DNA from: Gemmatimonadota bacterium
Lineage (GTDB): Bacteria > Gemmatimonadota > Gemmatimonadetes > Gemmatimonadales > GWC2-71-9
Length of the DNA: 64,000 bases
NCBI GenBank assembly: GCA_040388535.1
Contig: JAZKBR010000004.1
Coordinates: 124,001 to 188,000, forward strand
Direction: 5' to 3'
Shown: positions 16,637 through 25,803 of the stretch, piece after piece
How positions within the stretch are numbered: the first letter of the stretch is position 1
How the letters are laid out: every line of letters begins with the position of its first letter
Notes under the pieces: generated by a model
Database searches by the model: none
Told to the model about the DNA's origin: nothing
Seen by the model: the letters and a program-made list of their open reading frames with translations, nothing else
Position numbers and translations under genes: made by a program

Positions 16637-17068
16637 CTAATACCCCTTGGGAACCCGGAACCGTCTCCCCAGAAGGACAGTAACGTCCACCATTCTGGAG
16701 CTATCCATCTGGCGGATCACCTCGGCATCCCCGAGGGCCTCGACGATCCGGCCGACCCCGGCCGTGTCATTTCGGCGGACCAGGACTTGGTTCCGGTCGC
16801 GACCGCGGTGGGCGGAATCGGCATTGCCGAGGTAGACCACATCAAGTCCGGCACGACGCAAGAGGAGCATCCCGGCCCGACCAGCGCCTATCACGCCCCC
16901 GGAGTTGAGCACCTCGACCTCGACCCGATGCGCCAGCGGTTCCCAAACACGAACCGGCTCCGGGCCAGCCGGCGGCGGCGCTCGCTTCAGGAGTCGCCCC
17001 GCGAGTAACACCACCACGATCAGCCCGACTGCCCCGCCCACCCACCAGCGTGCCGGGAGCCGGTTCAC
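16637..17068 (-). CDS. membrane-anchored LytR C-terminal domain protein
   Basis: 143 residues: a short cytoplasmic N-terminus, one hydrophobic segment at about 9-26 (VGGAVGLIVVVLLAGRLL), a proline-rich linker, then a LytR_C-type domain (RVEVEVLNSGGVIGAGRAGMLL ... AEVIRQMDSSRMVDVTVLLG). The domain occurs as the C-terminal extension of LytR-CpsA-Psr proteins and alone in envelope-linked proteins; its biochemical role is unknown. The GTG start overlaps the yqeK stop (GTGA). It is the last gene of the trp-pan run. Confidence 0.82.
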   Translation of the reverse strand: MNRLPARWWVGGAVGLIVVVLLAGRLLKRAPPPAGPEPVRVWEPLAHRVEVEVLNSGGVIGAGRAGMLLLRRAGLDVVYLGNADSAHRGRDRNQVLVRRNDTAGVGRIVEALGDAEVIRQMDSSRMVDVTVLLGRRFRVPKGY

Positions 17069-17631
17069 AGGACCGCCGCTCGGAAGGCGAGAGACTCCGG
17101 GGGCAGCGTCCAGCCCTGAGTGATGGCGTAGTCGAGCCGCCGACGGACGACTTCGCGAAGCACTTCATCGGGCTCCTCAGGGTAGAGCACCGCGAGGGCG
17201 GCACGGTCGGCACGGTCGAAGGTCCGACCGGGCTCGAGAAAGTCGGCACAGTAGAGTGCCCGGCCGATTCGCCCCCAACCCACCCAACCGACCGAGTGCC
17301 AGCGAACCGCACTCAACACATCGGCATCGCGTTCTCCTTCGAGCTCGGCGCGCGCGGCAGCAGCAGGTCCGTGACGTAGTTCGACAGGCCCCTCAACCGT
17401 CGGTGCCCAGCGTCGCATTTCGGCCTCGGGGGCATCCCGAAGCGCATCGTGAAGCCAGACCGCGCGAAGCCAGCGCGCGCGTTCCTCCGGCGCAAGGCGG
17501 AGCGCGGTGACCCAACTGCGCATCAGTTGCACGACGCGCTCGATGTGCTCGCGACGCGCAGGTGCAACGACGGCCCAGGACGGCAAGCCATCCTGGGCCG
17601 AGCGAGCAGGATCATCGTGCGCGGGGATCAA
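17065..17631 (-). CDS. yqeK: HD-domain hydrolase, YqeK-like
   Basis: 188 residues from TTG 17631, which makes a TTGA overlap with the panD stop. HD-family metal ligands are visible in order: REHIERVVQL (first His), AVWLHDALRD (HD pair), LRHGPAAAA, AVRWHSVGWVGWGR and YCADFLEPGR. The last two match YqeK, a symmetrical Ap4A hydrolase. Length and order match that family, but the sequence is divergent enough that the Ap4A substrate is inference. Confidence 0.8.
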   Translation of the reverse strand: MIPAHDDPARSAQDGLPSWAVVAPARREHIERVVQLMRSWVTALRLAPEERARWLRAVWLHDALRDAPEAEMRRWAPTVEGPVELRHGPAAAARAELEGERDADVLSAVRWHSVGWVGWGRIGRALYCADFLEPGRTFDRADRAALAVLYPEEPDEVLREVVRRRLDYAITQGWTLPPESLAFRAAVL

Positions 17632-17996
17632 GCGGGCCCGGGTGGTGGCGAGACGATCCGGTTCGACCCGTCGACGAAAACCACTGCCGGGCGAAACGCG
17701 GGTACGTCGGGCTCATCGATGTCACCGTAGGCAATCAGGATGACGAGGTCTCCAACCATGCCGAGGCGCGCCGCGGCACCGTTCAGCTGCACGACGCCGC
17801 TTCCGGCCGGACCGGGAATCACGTAGGTCGTGAAGCGCGCACCGTTGTTGACGTTGACCACCTGGATCTCTTCGTAGACCACCAGGTCGGCGGCCGCGAT
17901 CAGATCGGTATCGAGCGTCAGCGACCCCTCGTAATGGAGGTCCGCAGCAGTGATGGTCGCACGATGGATCTTGGACTTCATGAGGCGACGGCGCAT
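17628..17996 (-). CDS. panD: aspartate 1-decarboxylase
   Basis: 122 residues from ATG 17996 (GTG 18002 is an alternative making a GTGA overlap with panC). The self-processing site HYEGS places Gly24-Ser25 exactly as in the classical enzyme, and Ser25 becomes the pyruvoyl cofactor after cleavage. KSKIHRATITAADLHY and the C-terminal LNGAAARLG...GDLVILIAYG segment are typical. It makes beta-alanine from aspartate for the pantothenate synthetase encoded just upstream. It completes a contiguous panBCD set. Confidence 0.97.
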   Translation of the reverse strand: MRRRLMKSKIHRATITAADLHYEGSLTLDTDLIAAADLVVYEEIQVVNVNNGARFTTYVIPGPAGSGVVQLNGAAARLGMVGDLVILIAYGDIDEPDVPAFRPAVVFVDGSNRIVSPPPGPA

Positions 17997-17998
17997 GC

Positions 17999-18853
17999 TC
18001 ACGCGTTCGGCTCCTTGAGGATCACGTTGTCGATCAAGCGGGTGGTGCCGACCCGCGCTGCCACGGCGACGATTGTCCCCGGCTCAGCTCGCTCGACGGA
18101 GGCGAGCGAGTCAGGATCAGCGAGCGCAATATAGTCCGGCGTCACGCCGCGAGTCGCAGCAAAGATCTCGGCCGCGACCGTGTGCAAGACCTCGGCATCC
18201 CGCTCCCCGGCTCGCCAACGCACCTCGACCGCGTGCAACGCCCGCGATAGCGACAGGGCTTCGATCCGTGCCTCGGGGGTGAGGTAGACGTTGCGTGACG
18301 AGAGGGCGAGCCCATCCGGTTCGCGCACCGTCGGCAGCACCCGCAGCGTCAACGGCAGGTCGAGGTCGCGGACCATCTTGCGGATGAGGGTGACCTGCTC
18401 GATGTCCTTCTGTCCGAAGCCGGCGACATCGGGCTGGACGATGTTGAACAACTTGGCGACCACGGTGAGCACGCCATCGAAATGCCCCGGTCGATGGGCG
18501 CCTTCCCAGCGTGACGCCGTCGCGCCCGCGACCACACGAATTTCCGCCCCGGGCGGATACATCTCGTCAGCCGTCGGCACAAACAGCACCTCCACGCCGC
18601 GCGAGGCAGCCAGCCCCCGGTCGCGCTCGATGTTGCGCGGGTAGCGGGATAGATCCTCGTTCGGACCGAACTGCAGCGGATTGACGAAGATGCTCATCAC
18701 GACGAGATCACAGGCCGCGCGGATATCGTCCACGAGCGCCAGGTGACCGTCGTGCAGGAAGCCCATCGTCGGCACGAAGCCGATGCGACGGCCCTGGCTC
18801 CGCTCGCGCGCGAGTCGCGCCCGGAGTGCCGCAATGCTCGTGAATTCTTCCAT
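17999..18853 (-). CDS. panC: pantothenate synthetase
   Basis: 284 residues from ATG 18853; a TTG at 18862 would overlap the panB stop as TTGA. Nucleotidyltransferase-fold ligase joining pantoate and beta-alanine with ATP. Motifs: FVPTMGFLHDGHLALV (HxGH) near the N-terminus, SIFVNPLQFGPNEDLSRYPR, GFGQKDIEQVTLIRKMV, and the KMSKS-like LALSSRNVYL. Length is standard. It lies between panB and panD in one run. Confidence 0.97.
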   Translation of the reverse strand: MEEFTSIAALRARLARERSQGRRIGFVPTMGFLHDGHLALVDDIRAACDLVVMSIFVNPLQFGPNEDLSRYPRNIERDRGLAASRGVEVLFVPTADEMYPPGAEIRVVAGATASRWEGAHRPGHFDGVLTVVAKLFNIVQPDVAGFGQKDIEQVTLIRKMVRDLDLPLTLRVLPTVREPDGLALSSRNVYLTPEARIEALSLSRALHAVEVRWRAGERDAEVLHTVAAEIFAATRGVTPDYIALADPDSLASVERAEPGTIVAVAARVGTTRLIDNVILKEPNA

Positions 18854-18858
18854 GCCGC

Positions 18859-19665
18859 TCAATCGAAGGAGTGGGCGTCGTCGGGGTATGCGCCGGTGCG
18901 GACTTCGGCGGCGAACTGCGACACGGCGTCACGCACCGTCCCAGCCAGCTCGGCATAGCGCTTCAGGAAACGCGGCGTGAAGGTGTCGTTGAGACCAATC
19001 ATGTCGTGCAGCACCAATACCTGACCATCGCAGCCGTTGCCCGCGCCGATACCGATCGTCGGAACCGTGAGCGCCTCGGAGACCTGAGCAGCAAGACCAC
19101 GCGGCACCAGTTCGAGGACGATCGCGCTGGCCCCCGCCTGTTCGAGCGCCACTGCGTCATCGAGCAGTTTCTGCGCGGCCGGGGCGTCACGACCCTGCAC
19201 GCGATAGCCGCCGAGCGTGTTGATGGCCTGCGGCGTGAGGCCGAGGTGACCCACGACCGGAATCCCGCGATCGACGAGCGCGCGCACGGTCTCCGCCATC
19301 GGGGCGCCACCTTCGAGCTTCACGGCGTGGCAGTCCGTTTCGGCCAGCACCCGACCGGCGTTCCGGATCGCCTCTTCCGGCGAGACCTGGTAGGAAAGAA
19401 ATGGCAGGTCCACCACGATGGGCGTGCGCTCGGTTCCGCGCCGCACACTCGCGGCATGGTAGATCATCTGATCAAGCGTCGCGCTGAGCGTGGAGCGATG
19501 GCCGGCGAGCACCTCGTTCAGCGAGTCACCCACCAGCATGATGTCGACGCCCGCGCTCTCGAGCAGCCGCGCAAAGAGCGCATCGTAGCAAGTCAGCATC
19601 ACCAGCCGGCGCCCGTCGCGCTTGCGGGTTGCGAGATCGGGCATCGTCAACGGTCGGTCAGCCAT
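18859..19665 (-). CDS. panB: 3-methyl-2-oxobutanoate hydroxymethyltransferase
   Basis: 268 residues from ATG 19665, with GGAGG just upstream. TIM-barrel, Mg2+-dependent enzyme that makes ketopantoate from alpha-ketoisovalerate and methylene-THF, the first committed step of pantothenate synthesis. VMLTCYDA, VGDSLNEVLAGHRST (metal ligands), HAVKLEGG, GHLGLTPQ and GIGAGNGCDGQVLV appear in order. The first 8 bases overlap the end of folK. Its folate co-substrate gives a biochemical link to folK upstream. Confidence 0.97.
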   Translation of the reverse strand: MADRPLTMPDLATRKRDGRRLVMLTCYDALFARLLESAGVDIMLVGDSLNEVLAGHRSTLSATLDQMIYHAASVRRGTERTPIVVDLPFLSYQVSPEEAIRNAGRVLAETDCHAVKLEGGAPMAETVRALVDRGIPVVGHLGLTPQAINTLGGYRVQGRDAPAAQKLLDDAVALEQAGASAIVLELVPRGLAAQVSEALTVPTIGIGAGNGCDGQVLVLHDMIGLNDTFTPRFLKRYAELAGTVRDAVSQFAAEVRTGAYPDDAHSFD

Positions 19666-20068
19666 GGGCCTCCACAACGGCAATCTGCCGCGCCCAGAAA
19701 TTCCGGTCGCGCAGCCCGGGATGCGGGAGCACGAGGTCGGGGAGATCACAACTCAGGTCACCGAAATACACCAGATCCAGGTCAAGCGTCCGGGAACACC
19801 ACGGCGTGTCGCGGGTCCGCCCCGCTTCCCGCTCGATCGCGTGACATCCCTCGAGCACCGCGGCAGCCGAACACGTGGTGTCGAGCAGCACCATCTGATT
19901 CAAGTACGAGGGTTGTGGCAGTCCCCCGAGCGGCGTGGTCTCCTCCACCTCGGACGCTGCGACGAGCGTCGTGCCCGGGAGCTGCGCCAGCCTCACGCAC
20001 GCAAGCGCAAGCGCCGCGGCACGGTCACCCAGATTGCTCCCCAGCGCAACGCAAGCGCGGACACCCAA
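19658..20068 (-). CDS. folK: 6-hydroxymethyl-7,8-dihydropterin pyrophosphokinase
   Basis: 136 residues from TTG 20068, on the short side for HPPK (about 150-160). Signature segments: ACVALGSNLGDRAAAL at the N-terminus, TTPLGGLPQPSYLNQMV, the ATP/Mg motif RTLDLDLVYFGD and LPHPGLRDRNFW. It transfers pyrophosphate from ATP to hydroxymethyldihydropterin in folate synthesis. It starts 2 bases after the trpA stop and overlaps panB by 8 bases. Confidence 0.93.
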   Translation of the reverse strand: MGVRACVALGSNLGDRAAALALACVRLAQLPGTTLVAASEVEETTPLGGLPQPSYLNQMVLLDTTCSAAAVLEGCHAIEREAGRTRDTPWCSRTLDLDLVYFGDLSCDLPDLVLPHPGLRDRNFWARQIAVVEAHG

Positions 20069-20070
20069 CG

Positions 20071-20877
20071 CTACCGACTCCCGATGGCGGCACGGAGTTC
20101 GCCGAGGAAGCGCCCCGCAGCCGCCACGCCCTGACTGCCAAGCACATCTACGAGCGCACTCCCCACAACCACCCCATCGGCGATTCCACCGACGACCCGC
20201 GCCTGTTCCGGAGTCGAAATTCCGAAACCGACCGCGATCGGCAGTGCTGTTTCGGCGCGCACCCGTGCCACGGACTCATCGAGTCCCACCGCCAGCTCCT
20301 TCGAGGCGCCAGTCACGCCGAGCCGCGCCACGAGGTAGATGAAGCCCTGCCCACCACTCACGGCGCGGGCGACGCGTTCCGGCGCCGTGGTCGGCGCCAC
20401 GAGGCGGATCAGGTCGAGTGGGGAGCGCTGCACTGCGGTTTCGACCGCGGCATCGGCACCGGCCGGAAGATCCGTGAGCAACAGACCGGCAACACCAACG
20501 GAGGCAGCGTCCGCCAGCAACCGCTCGACACCATACTGCAGCACCGGGTTCAAGTACGAGAACAGCACGACCGGCGCCCGGAGTTCCGCCCGCGCGATCA
20601 GGTCGAGAGTCTTCGGGAGCGTCATCCCGTTGGCGAGCGCACGAAAAGTCGACGCCTGAATCGTGGGACCGTCCGCCAGGGGGTCGGAAAACGGCACACC
20701 GACCTCGATGACATCCGCGTGCGCGTCGGTGACCCGGAGCGCCTCGAGGGAATCATCGAGCGTGGGGAACCCCGCCGTCAGGTAGGGGACCAGCGCCGGA
20801 CGCCCGGCAGCACGCAATGTGGTCCAGGTGCGGTCGAGCCGCGAATCAGACGAAGAAATCACCGACGACAAGGCCAT
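20071..20877 (-). CDS. trpA: tryptophan synthase alpha chain
   Basis: About 268 residues from ATG 20877, which overlaps the end of the HD-GYP gene by 32 bases; GTG 20862 is an alternative. TIM barrel with PYLTAGFPTLDDSL, the catalytic Glu/Asp segment VIEVGVPFSDPLADGP, the loop GLLLTDLPAGAD and FIYLVARLGVTGAS, then GFGISTPEQA. It cleaves indole-3-glycerol phosphate and passes indole to TrpB. TrpB is encoded three genes upstream, separated by two non-trp genes. Confidence 0.97.
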   Translation of the reverse strand: MALSSVISSSDSRLDRTWTTLRAAGRPALVPYLTAGFPTLDDSLEALRVTDAHADVIEVGVPFSDPLADGPTIQASTFRALANGMTLPKTLDLIARAELRAPVVLFSYLNPVLQYGVERLLADAASVGVAGLLLTDLPAGADAAVETAVQRSPLDLIRLVAPTTAPERVARAVSGGQGFIYLVARLGVTGASKELAVGLDESVARVRAETALPIAVGFGISTPEQARVVGGIADGVVVGSALVDVLGSQGVAAAGRFLGELRAAIGSR

Positions 20878-22288
20878 AACGGTCCGGAGAAGTGACTTTG
20901 ACAATGGTGCGCGGGAAACTGCCATCCGCCCGCACAGTCGAGAGGTCGACCAGCTCGCCCGGCGCGGGAAGCCTCGCGCCGAGCGCACTCACCGCCAGCC
21001 GGACCAGGGGGCGGTGAAGTTGTTCTGGATCGGAACTTGGTCCCGCCACGACCGCAACCTCGAACGTGTCGAGGATCACGCAGGTGCCCACCGGATAGAT
21101 ACCCAGCAGGTTGATGAGCGCCTTGACCAGCGTCGGGTCGTAGCCGCGCCCCGGGTTGAGCCACATCTCCCGCAGGACGGCGTCGGGTTCGAGTGGCTCA
21201 TTCTGATAGGCGCGGCGCGTGGTGGCAGCGTCGTATCCGTCGGCCACCGCGACCAGCCGCGTGAAGAGCCCGAGCCGACGGGGGCGAATGGCCCGAGGGT
21301 AGCCGCTGACATCCACCTTCATATGGTGTTCGTGCGCGGCCAGAATGGCGCGATACGGCAACTCCTCACCCTCGCGCATCTTGAAGAGTGTCAGGGTGCC
21401 GAGCCAGGGATGCGCCTGCATCCGCTGCCATTCGGAGTCATCGAGCGAGCCGGCCTTGTTCAGCAGCTTGATGTCTAGGCGCGCCTTGCCGATGTCGTGC
21501 AGCAGTGCGGCAAGTCCGAGATCATAGAGCTGCATCCGTTCGAGACCGAGGCGCTTGCCGAGCGTGACGGCAAAGATCGTGACGTTCACCGAATGCGTGA
21601 AGGTGTACTCATCGTATTCACGGAGCGTCGTCAGGCCGGTGATCGAGAGCTCGTTCTCCATGACCTGGTCGACGATCAGCTGGATCGCGCGCTTCAACCG
21701 CCGGGTGCTCGGCGCCCGGCCCATGCGGACCCCCTGGACTACATCACGGGCGACCGAGACTCCCTGGGCGTACGTGCGCTTCGCTCGCTCGAGCGCCTCG
21801 TCACCCTCCGTGGCGTCGTCGGCCTGTTCTCCGACGGCATCCACCGAGAGCCGCACGATATCGGCCTGCTGCATCCGCTGGCGCAGGATTTCGAGCCGTT
21901 CGTCGGGTTCCGCATCAGCAGGCAAGGCACCGAGTGCATTCAGCCACGCCTGCCACTCGCGGCGCGTCACCCCGTCATCGACACGAAGCAGCCCCACTCC
22001 GCAGCTGCGCATCAATCCGACGAAACCGCTGAAGGCCGCAAAGTTGTCGAGGCCGAGGCGCAGCCGCGTCTGGTTGATGAAGATGAAATCGCCGGTGAGC
22101 CGGACCTCGATGAAGCCCTCGAGCTGCAGGACCGACATCGCCGTGACGTACAGTTCATCAAGCGATCGCTGCACGGCAGCGTTCTCAAGCGGATACAGCT
22201 TGAGCGCACGCTGCGCGCTGTGAATCGCGACGAGTAGCGCGCGCCCCGACTGGCGGAGGAGGGCGTCGTCCCGCACGGGGGTCGTCAC
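20846..22288 (-). CDS. HD-GYP domain protein (putative c-di-GMP phosphodiesterase)
   Basis: 480 residues. The N-terminal region (about 15-120) resembles the same region of the neighbouring HEAT protein (SAQRALKLY versus KSQRALQMY). A helical linker follows, then the HD-GYP domain (about 215-370): THSVNV (His232), LLHDIGKARLD (His264-Asp265), QAHPWLG (His293), AAHEHHMKVDVSGYP (about 317-331) and VAVADGYDAAT (Asp350). The C-terminal about 75 residues form a small beta-rich domain. HD-GYP proteins hydrolyse c-di-GMP. The motif HHMKVDVSGYP departs from the usual HHExxDGxGYP at two places but keeps GYP and the metal ligands, so activity is likely but unproven. Coupled to the HEAT gene by a 4-base overlap, inside the trp genes. 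Confidence 0.92.
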   Translation of the reverse strand: MTTPVRDDALLRQSGRALLVAIHSAQRALKLYPLENAAVQRSLDELYVTAMSVLQLEGFIEVRLTGDFIFINQTRLRLGLDNFAAFSGFVGLMRSCGVGLLRVDDGVTRREWQAWLNALGALPADAEPDERLEILRQRMQQADIVRLSVDAVGEQADDATEGDEALERAKRTYAQGVSVARDVVQGVRMGRAPSTRRLKRAIQLIVDQVMENELSITGLTTLREYDEYTFTHSVNVTIFAVTLGKRLGLERMQLYDLGLAALLHDIGKARLDIKLLNKAGSLDDSEWQRMQAHPWLGTLTLFKMREGEELPYRAILAAHEHHMKVDVSGYPRAIRPRRLGLFTRLVAVADGYDAATTRRAYQNEPLEPDAVLREMWLNPGRGYDPTLVKALINLLGIYPVGTCVILDTFEVAVVAGPSSDPEQLHRPLVRLAVSALGARLPAPGELVDLSTVRADGSFPRTIVKVTSPDRYGLVVGDFFV

Positions 22289-23979
22289 GCGAGCCAGTCC
22301 CGCAGGGCGGCGTTGGCCGCGCTGCGCACGACTGCTTCCTTGTCGGACGTGAAGCGGTCCACCATCAGGCGCGCTTCGAACGTCCGGACCTTCGCGAGCG
22401 CAAAGATGGCGCAGGCCCTGACTTCGGGCGGCGTCTTCCGTCGAAAGATCCCGCGCGGCTCGAGCAGTTCCTGCAACTTCGGGATCGCAACCTCACCGGC
22501 GAGCTGACCGTAGGCTTCGTACACCGTGCGCCGTTCGCTACGCTCCCAGCCGTAATCCTTGCCATCGAACAGCATCGCTTCGATGCGGCGCACCGCCCCA
22601 CCGGATCCACCACGCGACACAAGCACGGCGAGCGCCGCCTGGCGCACGGCGCGCTCCTCGTCATCCAGTGCGGTCTCGACGGCGTTGACCGAGGTGGGCG
22701 TGGCAAATTCTCCCAGCGCGCGGACCGATGCAAGGCGAATCGCCGGGGAGCCATCCTTGAGGTGCCCGACAATCGACGGCACCAGCTGACTGAGCCCCAA
22801 GCGCGATGCCAGCGCGATGGCGGGTTCAATCACATCAGACGGGCCCTGGTCAAGGAGGGCGGCAAGCGCAGACGGCTGCGCGCGCGCGAGCTGCTCCACG
22901 CTGGGTTCGAGGGCGCGTCGGACACTGGCGTCCAGCGTGCGCCCCAGATGCGCCAGCACCAACGGCAGCGCGACTGGCTTGAGTTCGCGCAGCACCTCGC
23001 CGACATCCTCATCACTGGGCCTCGTCCGAGAATCCTCGAGCGCCACGAAGACCTGTTCAAGGATGTCGGGCTGCGAAAGCCGATCCTCGAAGCTGAGCAG
23101 CGCATCGTGCAGTTGCTGGTCGAGACCTGGCGCCCGCACCGCAATGACGCGCAGTTCGCGCAGGATACGAGCGACCGCGCGAAATCCGCCGGTCGAGAGT
23201 TGCGCCGGCAGGATGTCCTCGAGCAGGGCCACGACTTCGCGACGCACCTCGGGTTCGCGCTGCGCTTCGAGAATATCGAGCAGCGCATCGATCGCTGCCT
23301 GACGGATGTCGCGGCGGTATTCGTCGTCGAGATCGCTCTGGATCAGGCGGATCTCGGCCTCTTCGAGGAAGAACGGCGTCGAATCGAAGTCGGCGGGATC
23401 CACCACCCCGGGCGGACTCCCGGCGGGCGCTTCCTTGGCCGCGACGACCTCGTGTTGCGCCTGGTCCGGTTCGGGCTGACGCTCCCGCGCATCGCTTTCC
23501 TGGAGAAACTCGATCCCTTCGCCGAGCACTTCGATGAAGGCGTACGACACTAGCACGAAGTCCTGCTCCCAGAGGAGGGTCAGCAGGTCATCGCCGGCGT
23601 CGGCGGCCAGCAATCGGGAGCGATTGACGACATCGAGGAAGCGAACGATCTCTTCGCTCTCGACTCCGGGAAGGAGTGTGAGTCGACGCAGACCGTCCTT
23701 GTAGAGCTGCCAGGCGAGTCCTTCGTTGCGCGTGCCCTGACGATAGACGTTCACCCCTTCCCAGGTGATCTCCCCTTCCTGGATTTCGAGCACCAGCCGC
23801 CCGGTAATGCCCCACACCGGGGCGAAGGCACCGGCCACCTGCTCGAGCGCGCGGGAGTACATCGGATTGTTGGGGAGGTACATCTGCAGCGCACGCTGAC
23901 TCTTCACGAGGACCCGAAGCAGTTCCTCGATCGCGCGGAGGTCCGCGTCCGTGGGGCCTGCGTGCGGTGCGACGGTCAC
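22285..23979 (-). CDS. HEAT-repeat protein, partner of the HD-GYP protein
   Basis: 564 residues. Residues about 15-120 ([20 protein letters not shown] ... [16 protein letters not shown] ... [14 protein letters not shown]) form a domain shared with the downstream HD-GYP protein. An acidic, Pro-rich linker (about 160-210) leads to a long alpha-solenoid of HEAT-like repeats (about 215-564), for example [20 protein letters not shown] and [20 protein letters not shown]. No catalytic motif is seen, so it is probably a scaffold or binding protein. It overlaps trpB upstream and the HD-GYP gene downstream by 4 bases each. The pairing suggests a complex; function is not established. Confidence 0.88.
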   Translation of the reverse strand: MTVAPHAGPTDADLRAIEELLRVLVKSQRALQMYLPNNPMYSRALEQVAGAFAPVWGITGRLVLEIQEGEITWEGVNVYRQGTRNEGLAWQLYKDGLRRLTLLPGVESEEIVRFLDVVNRSRLLAADAGDDLLTLLWEQDFVLVSYAFIEVLGEGIEFLQESDARERQPEPDQAQHEVVAAKEAPAGSPPGVVDPADFDSTPFFLEEAEIRLIQSDLDDEYRRDIRQAAIDALLDILEAQREPEVRREVVALLEDILPAQLSTGGFRAVARILRELRVIAVRAPGLDQQLHDALLSFEDRLSQPDILEQVFVALEDSRTRPSDEDVGEVLRELKPVALPLVLAHLGRTLDASVRRALEPSVEQLARAQPSALAALLDQGPSDVIEPAIALASRLGLSQLVPSIVGHLKDGSPAIRLASVRALGEFATPTSVNAVETALDDEERAVRQAALAVLVSRGGSGGAVRRIEAMLFDGKDYGWERSERRTVYEAYGQLAGEVAIPKLQELLEPRGIFRRKTPPEVRACAIFALAKVRTFEARLMVDRFTSDKEAVVRSAANAALRDWLA

Positions 23980-25178
23980 GGCTTCCCGTGGAGAAGCGCC
24001 GCGACGTGCGCCACGTCCTTGTCGCCGCGCCCGCTGAGGCAGAGGAGCACGAGTTCATCCGGCGTCCAGCGACCGCGCACTGCTTCGATCCAGGCGATCG
24101 CGTGTGCGGTCTCGAGCGCCGGGATGATTCCCTCGAGTCGACAGAACTGCTGGAACGCGTCGAGGGCGGCGGTGTCGCCAATCGCGGCGTACTCCACCCG
24201 GCCACTGTCGTGCAGCCAGCTGTGTTCCGGACCAACGCCGGGGTAATCCAGCCCGGCCGACACCGAATGAGCGGGCGAGACCTGTCCGTCGGCGTCCTGG
24301 AGCAGATACGACAGCGACCCATGGAGCACGCCAGGCGATCCGGCGGTGAGCGTCGCGCTGTGATGACCGCTGGCCACGCCTTCGCCCGCCGCCTCGACGC
24401 CGACGAGCTGCACATCGGCATCCTCGAGGAAGCCCGCGAACATACCCATCGCGTTCGACCCGCCGCCGACACAGGCGACAACCGTCCTGGGAAGGCGACC
24501 GGTGAGCGCAAGCAGCTGCTCACGCGATTCCCGGCCAATCACGGATTGGAAGTCCCGCACCATTCGCGGAAAGGGATCGGGCCCGACCACCGAGCCGATG
24601 ATGTAATGCGTCGTCGGCACGTTGGTGACCCAGTCGCGCAGCGCTTCGTTGGTGGCATCCTTGAGCGTACGCGTTCCCGAGGTGACCGGCACCACCGACG
24701 CGCCGAGGAGCTGCATCCGGTAGACGTTGAGTGCCTGCCGCGCGACATCCTCCTCGCCCATGTAGACGACACATTCGAGTCCGAAACGCGCACAGATGGT
24801 CGCAGTCGCTACACCGTGCTGGCCAGCGCCGGTTTCGGCGATGATGCGACGCTTCCCCATGCGACGTGCCAGTAACGCCTGACCGATCGTGTTGTTGATC
24901 TTGTGGGCGCCGGTGTGGTTGAGATCTTCGCGCTTGAGCAACACCCGGGCGCCGACGAGGGCGCTGAACCGCGGCGCTTCCGAGAGCCGGGACGGCCTGC
25001 CGACAATGTCGCGCAGCAGGGTGTGGTACTCCTCCCAGAACGCCGGCTCACTCCGGGCCTGATCGTACAGCGCCGTGAGGTCGTCGAGTGCGGCCACGAG
25101 CGTCTCGGGGACGTAGCGACCCCCGTACGGGCCGAAGCGACCCTCGACCGTGGTCTCAGGAGGAAGTGCGAGCGTCAC
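23976..25178 (-). CDS. trpB: tryptophan synthase beta chain
   Basis: 400 residues from GTG 25178, preceded by GGAG at 7 bases. PLP-dependent synthesis of tryptophan from indole and serine: Lys93 in [11 protein letters not shown] is the PLP lysine, [13 protein letters not shown] is the substrate-binding loop, and VGGGSNAMG binds PLP phosphate. It is the classical TrpB1 length, so it should pair with the TrpA encoded in the same run. It overlaps trpF by 23 bases and the HEAT gene by 4 bases. Confidence 0.98.
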   Translation of the reverse strand: MTLALPPETTVEGRFGPYGGRYVPETLVAALDDLTALYDQARSEPAFWEEYHTLLRDIVGRPSRLSEAPRFSALVGARVLLKREDLNHTGAHKINNTIGQALLARRMGKRRIIAETGAGQHGVATATICARFGLECVVYMGEEDVARQALNVYRMQLLGASVVPVTSGTRTLKDATNEALRDWVTNVPTTHYIIGSVVGPDPFPRMVRDFQSVIGRESREQLLALTGRLPRTVVACVGGGSNAMGMFAGFLEDADVQLVGVEAAGEGVASGHHSATLTAGSPGVLHGSLSYLLQDADGQVSPAHSVSAGLDYPGVGPEHSWLHDSGRVEYAAIGDTAALDAFQQFCRLEGIIPALETAHAIAWIEAVRGRWTPDELVLLCLSGRGDKDVAHVAALLHGKP

Positions 25179-25803
25179 GGACCATCTCCAGGAAGCGAAT
25201 GAGCCGCTCGGCATCCTTGCGGCCCGGCGCGGATTCTACCCCGGAACTTACATCGACAGCGTCGGGGCCGACGAGCCGGATCGCCTCGGCAACGTTCTCG
25301 GGCGCCAGTCCACCTGCGAGAACAAAGCGAGCCCCCGGCGCGGCCCGTCGGGCCGCGATGGCCAGCGACATCGGCAGGGCGATTCCCTTCCCTCCCAGTC
25401 CATCGGGATGACGGGGTTCCACCAATAAGGCATCGGCGGCAGCCGCTCGCTCGGCAAGGAGAGCGGCCAGCCCTGCCTCGGTCTCGACCGCTGCGACCCG
25501 CCACACCTCGAGGCCCGTGGCCCGGAATCGTGCCGCAACAGCCGGGTCAGAGGCGCCGTGCAGCTGGACACCGGCCAGTCCGGCCTCGGCGACAATATCG
25601 AGGATCGCCTCGAATTCCCGGTCGGCAAAGACACCGAGCACCGGAACAGCACCAGCCGCGGCGACAATTTCACGCGCCTGCGAGGCAGTTACCTCGCGCG
25701 GTCCCCCGGCGAAAATCACGCCGAGTCGCCAGGCGCCCTGTCGAGCAGCGAGTTCGGCGTCAGCAGGCCGGGTGAGCCCGCAAATCTTCGCGTCAACGAC
25801 CAC
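25156..25803 (-). CDS. trpF: phosphoribosylanthranilate isomerase
   Basis: 215 residues from GTG 25803, overlapping trpC by 11 bases. TIM barrel with the catalytic Cys in [14 protein letters not shown] near the N-terminus, the catalytic Asp probably in [15 protein letters not shown], and the C-terminal [16 protein letters not shown] and [15 protein letters not shown] phosphate-binding segments. It performs the Amadori rearrangement of PRA to CdRP. It is separate from TrpC, unlike the fused enzymes of enterobacteria. Confidence 0.97.
   Translation of the reverse strand: MVVDAKICGLTRPADAELAARQGAWRLGVIFAGGPREVTASQAREIVAAAGAVPVLGVFADREFEAILDIVAEAGLAGVQLHGASDPAVAARFRATGLEVWRVAAVETEAGLAALLAERAAAADALLVEPRHPDGLGGKGIALPMSLAIAARRAAPGARFVLAGGLAPENVAEAIRLVGPDAVDVSSGVESAPGRKDAERLIRFLEMVRDARTSS

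Noticed and set aside
18871-20895. A 674-codon plus-strand frame opposite panB, folK and trpA
   Set aside because: Low-complexity Arg/His/Gln-rich translation without domains; all three minus-strand genes are well-supported families.
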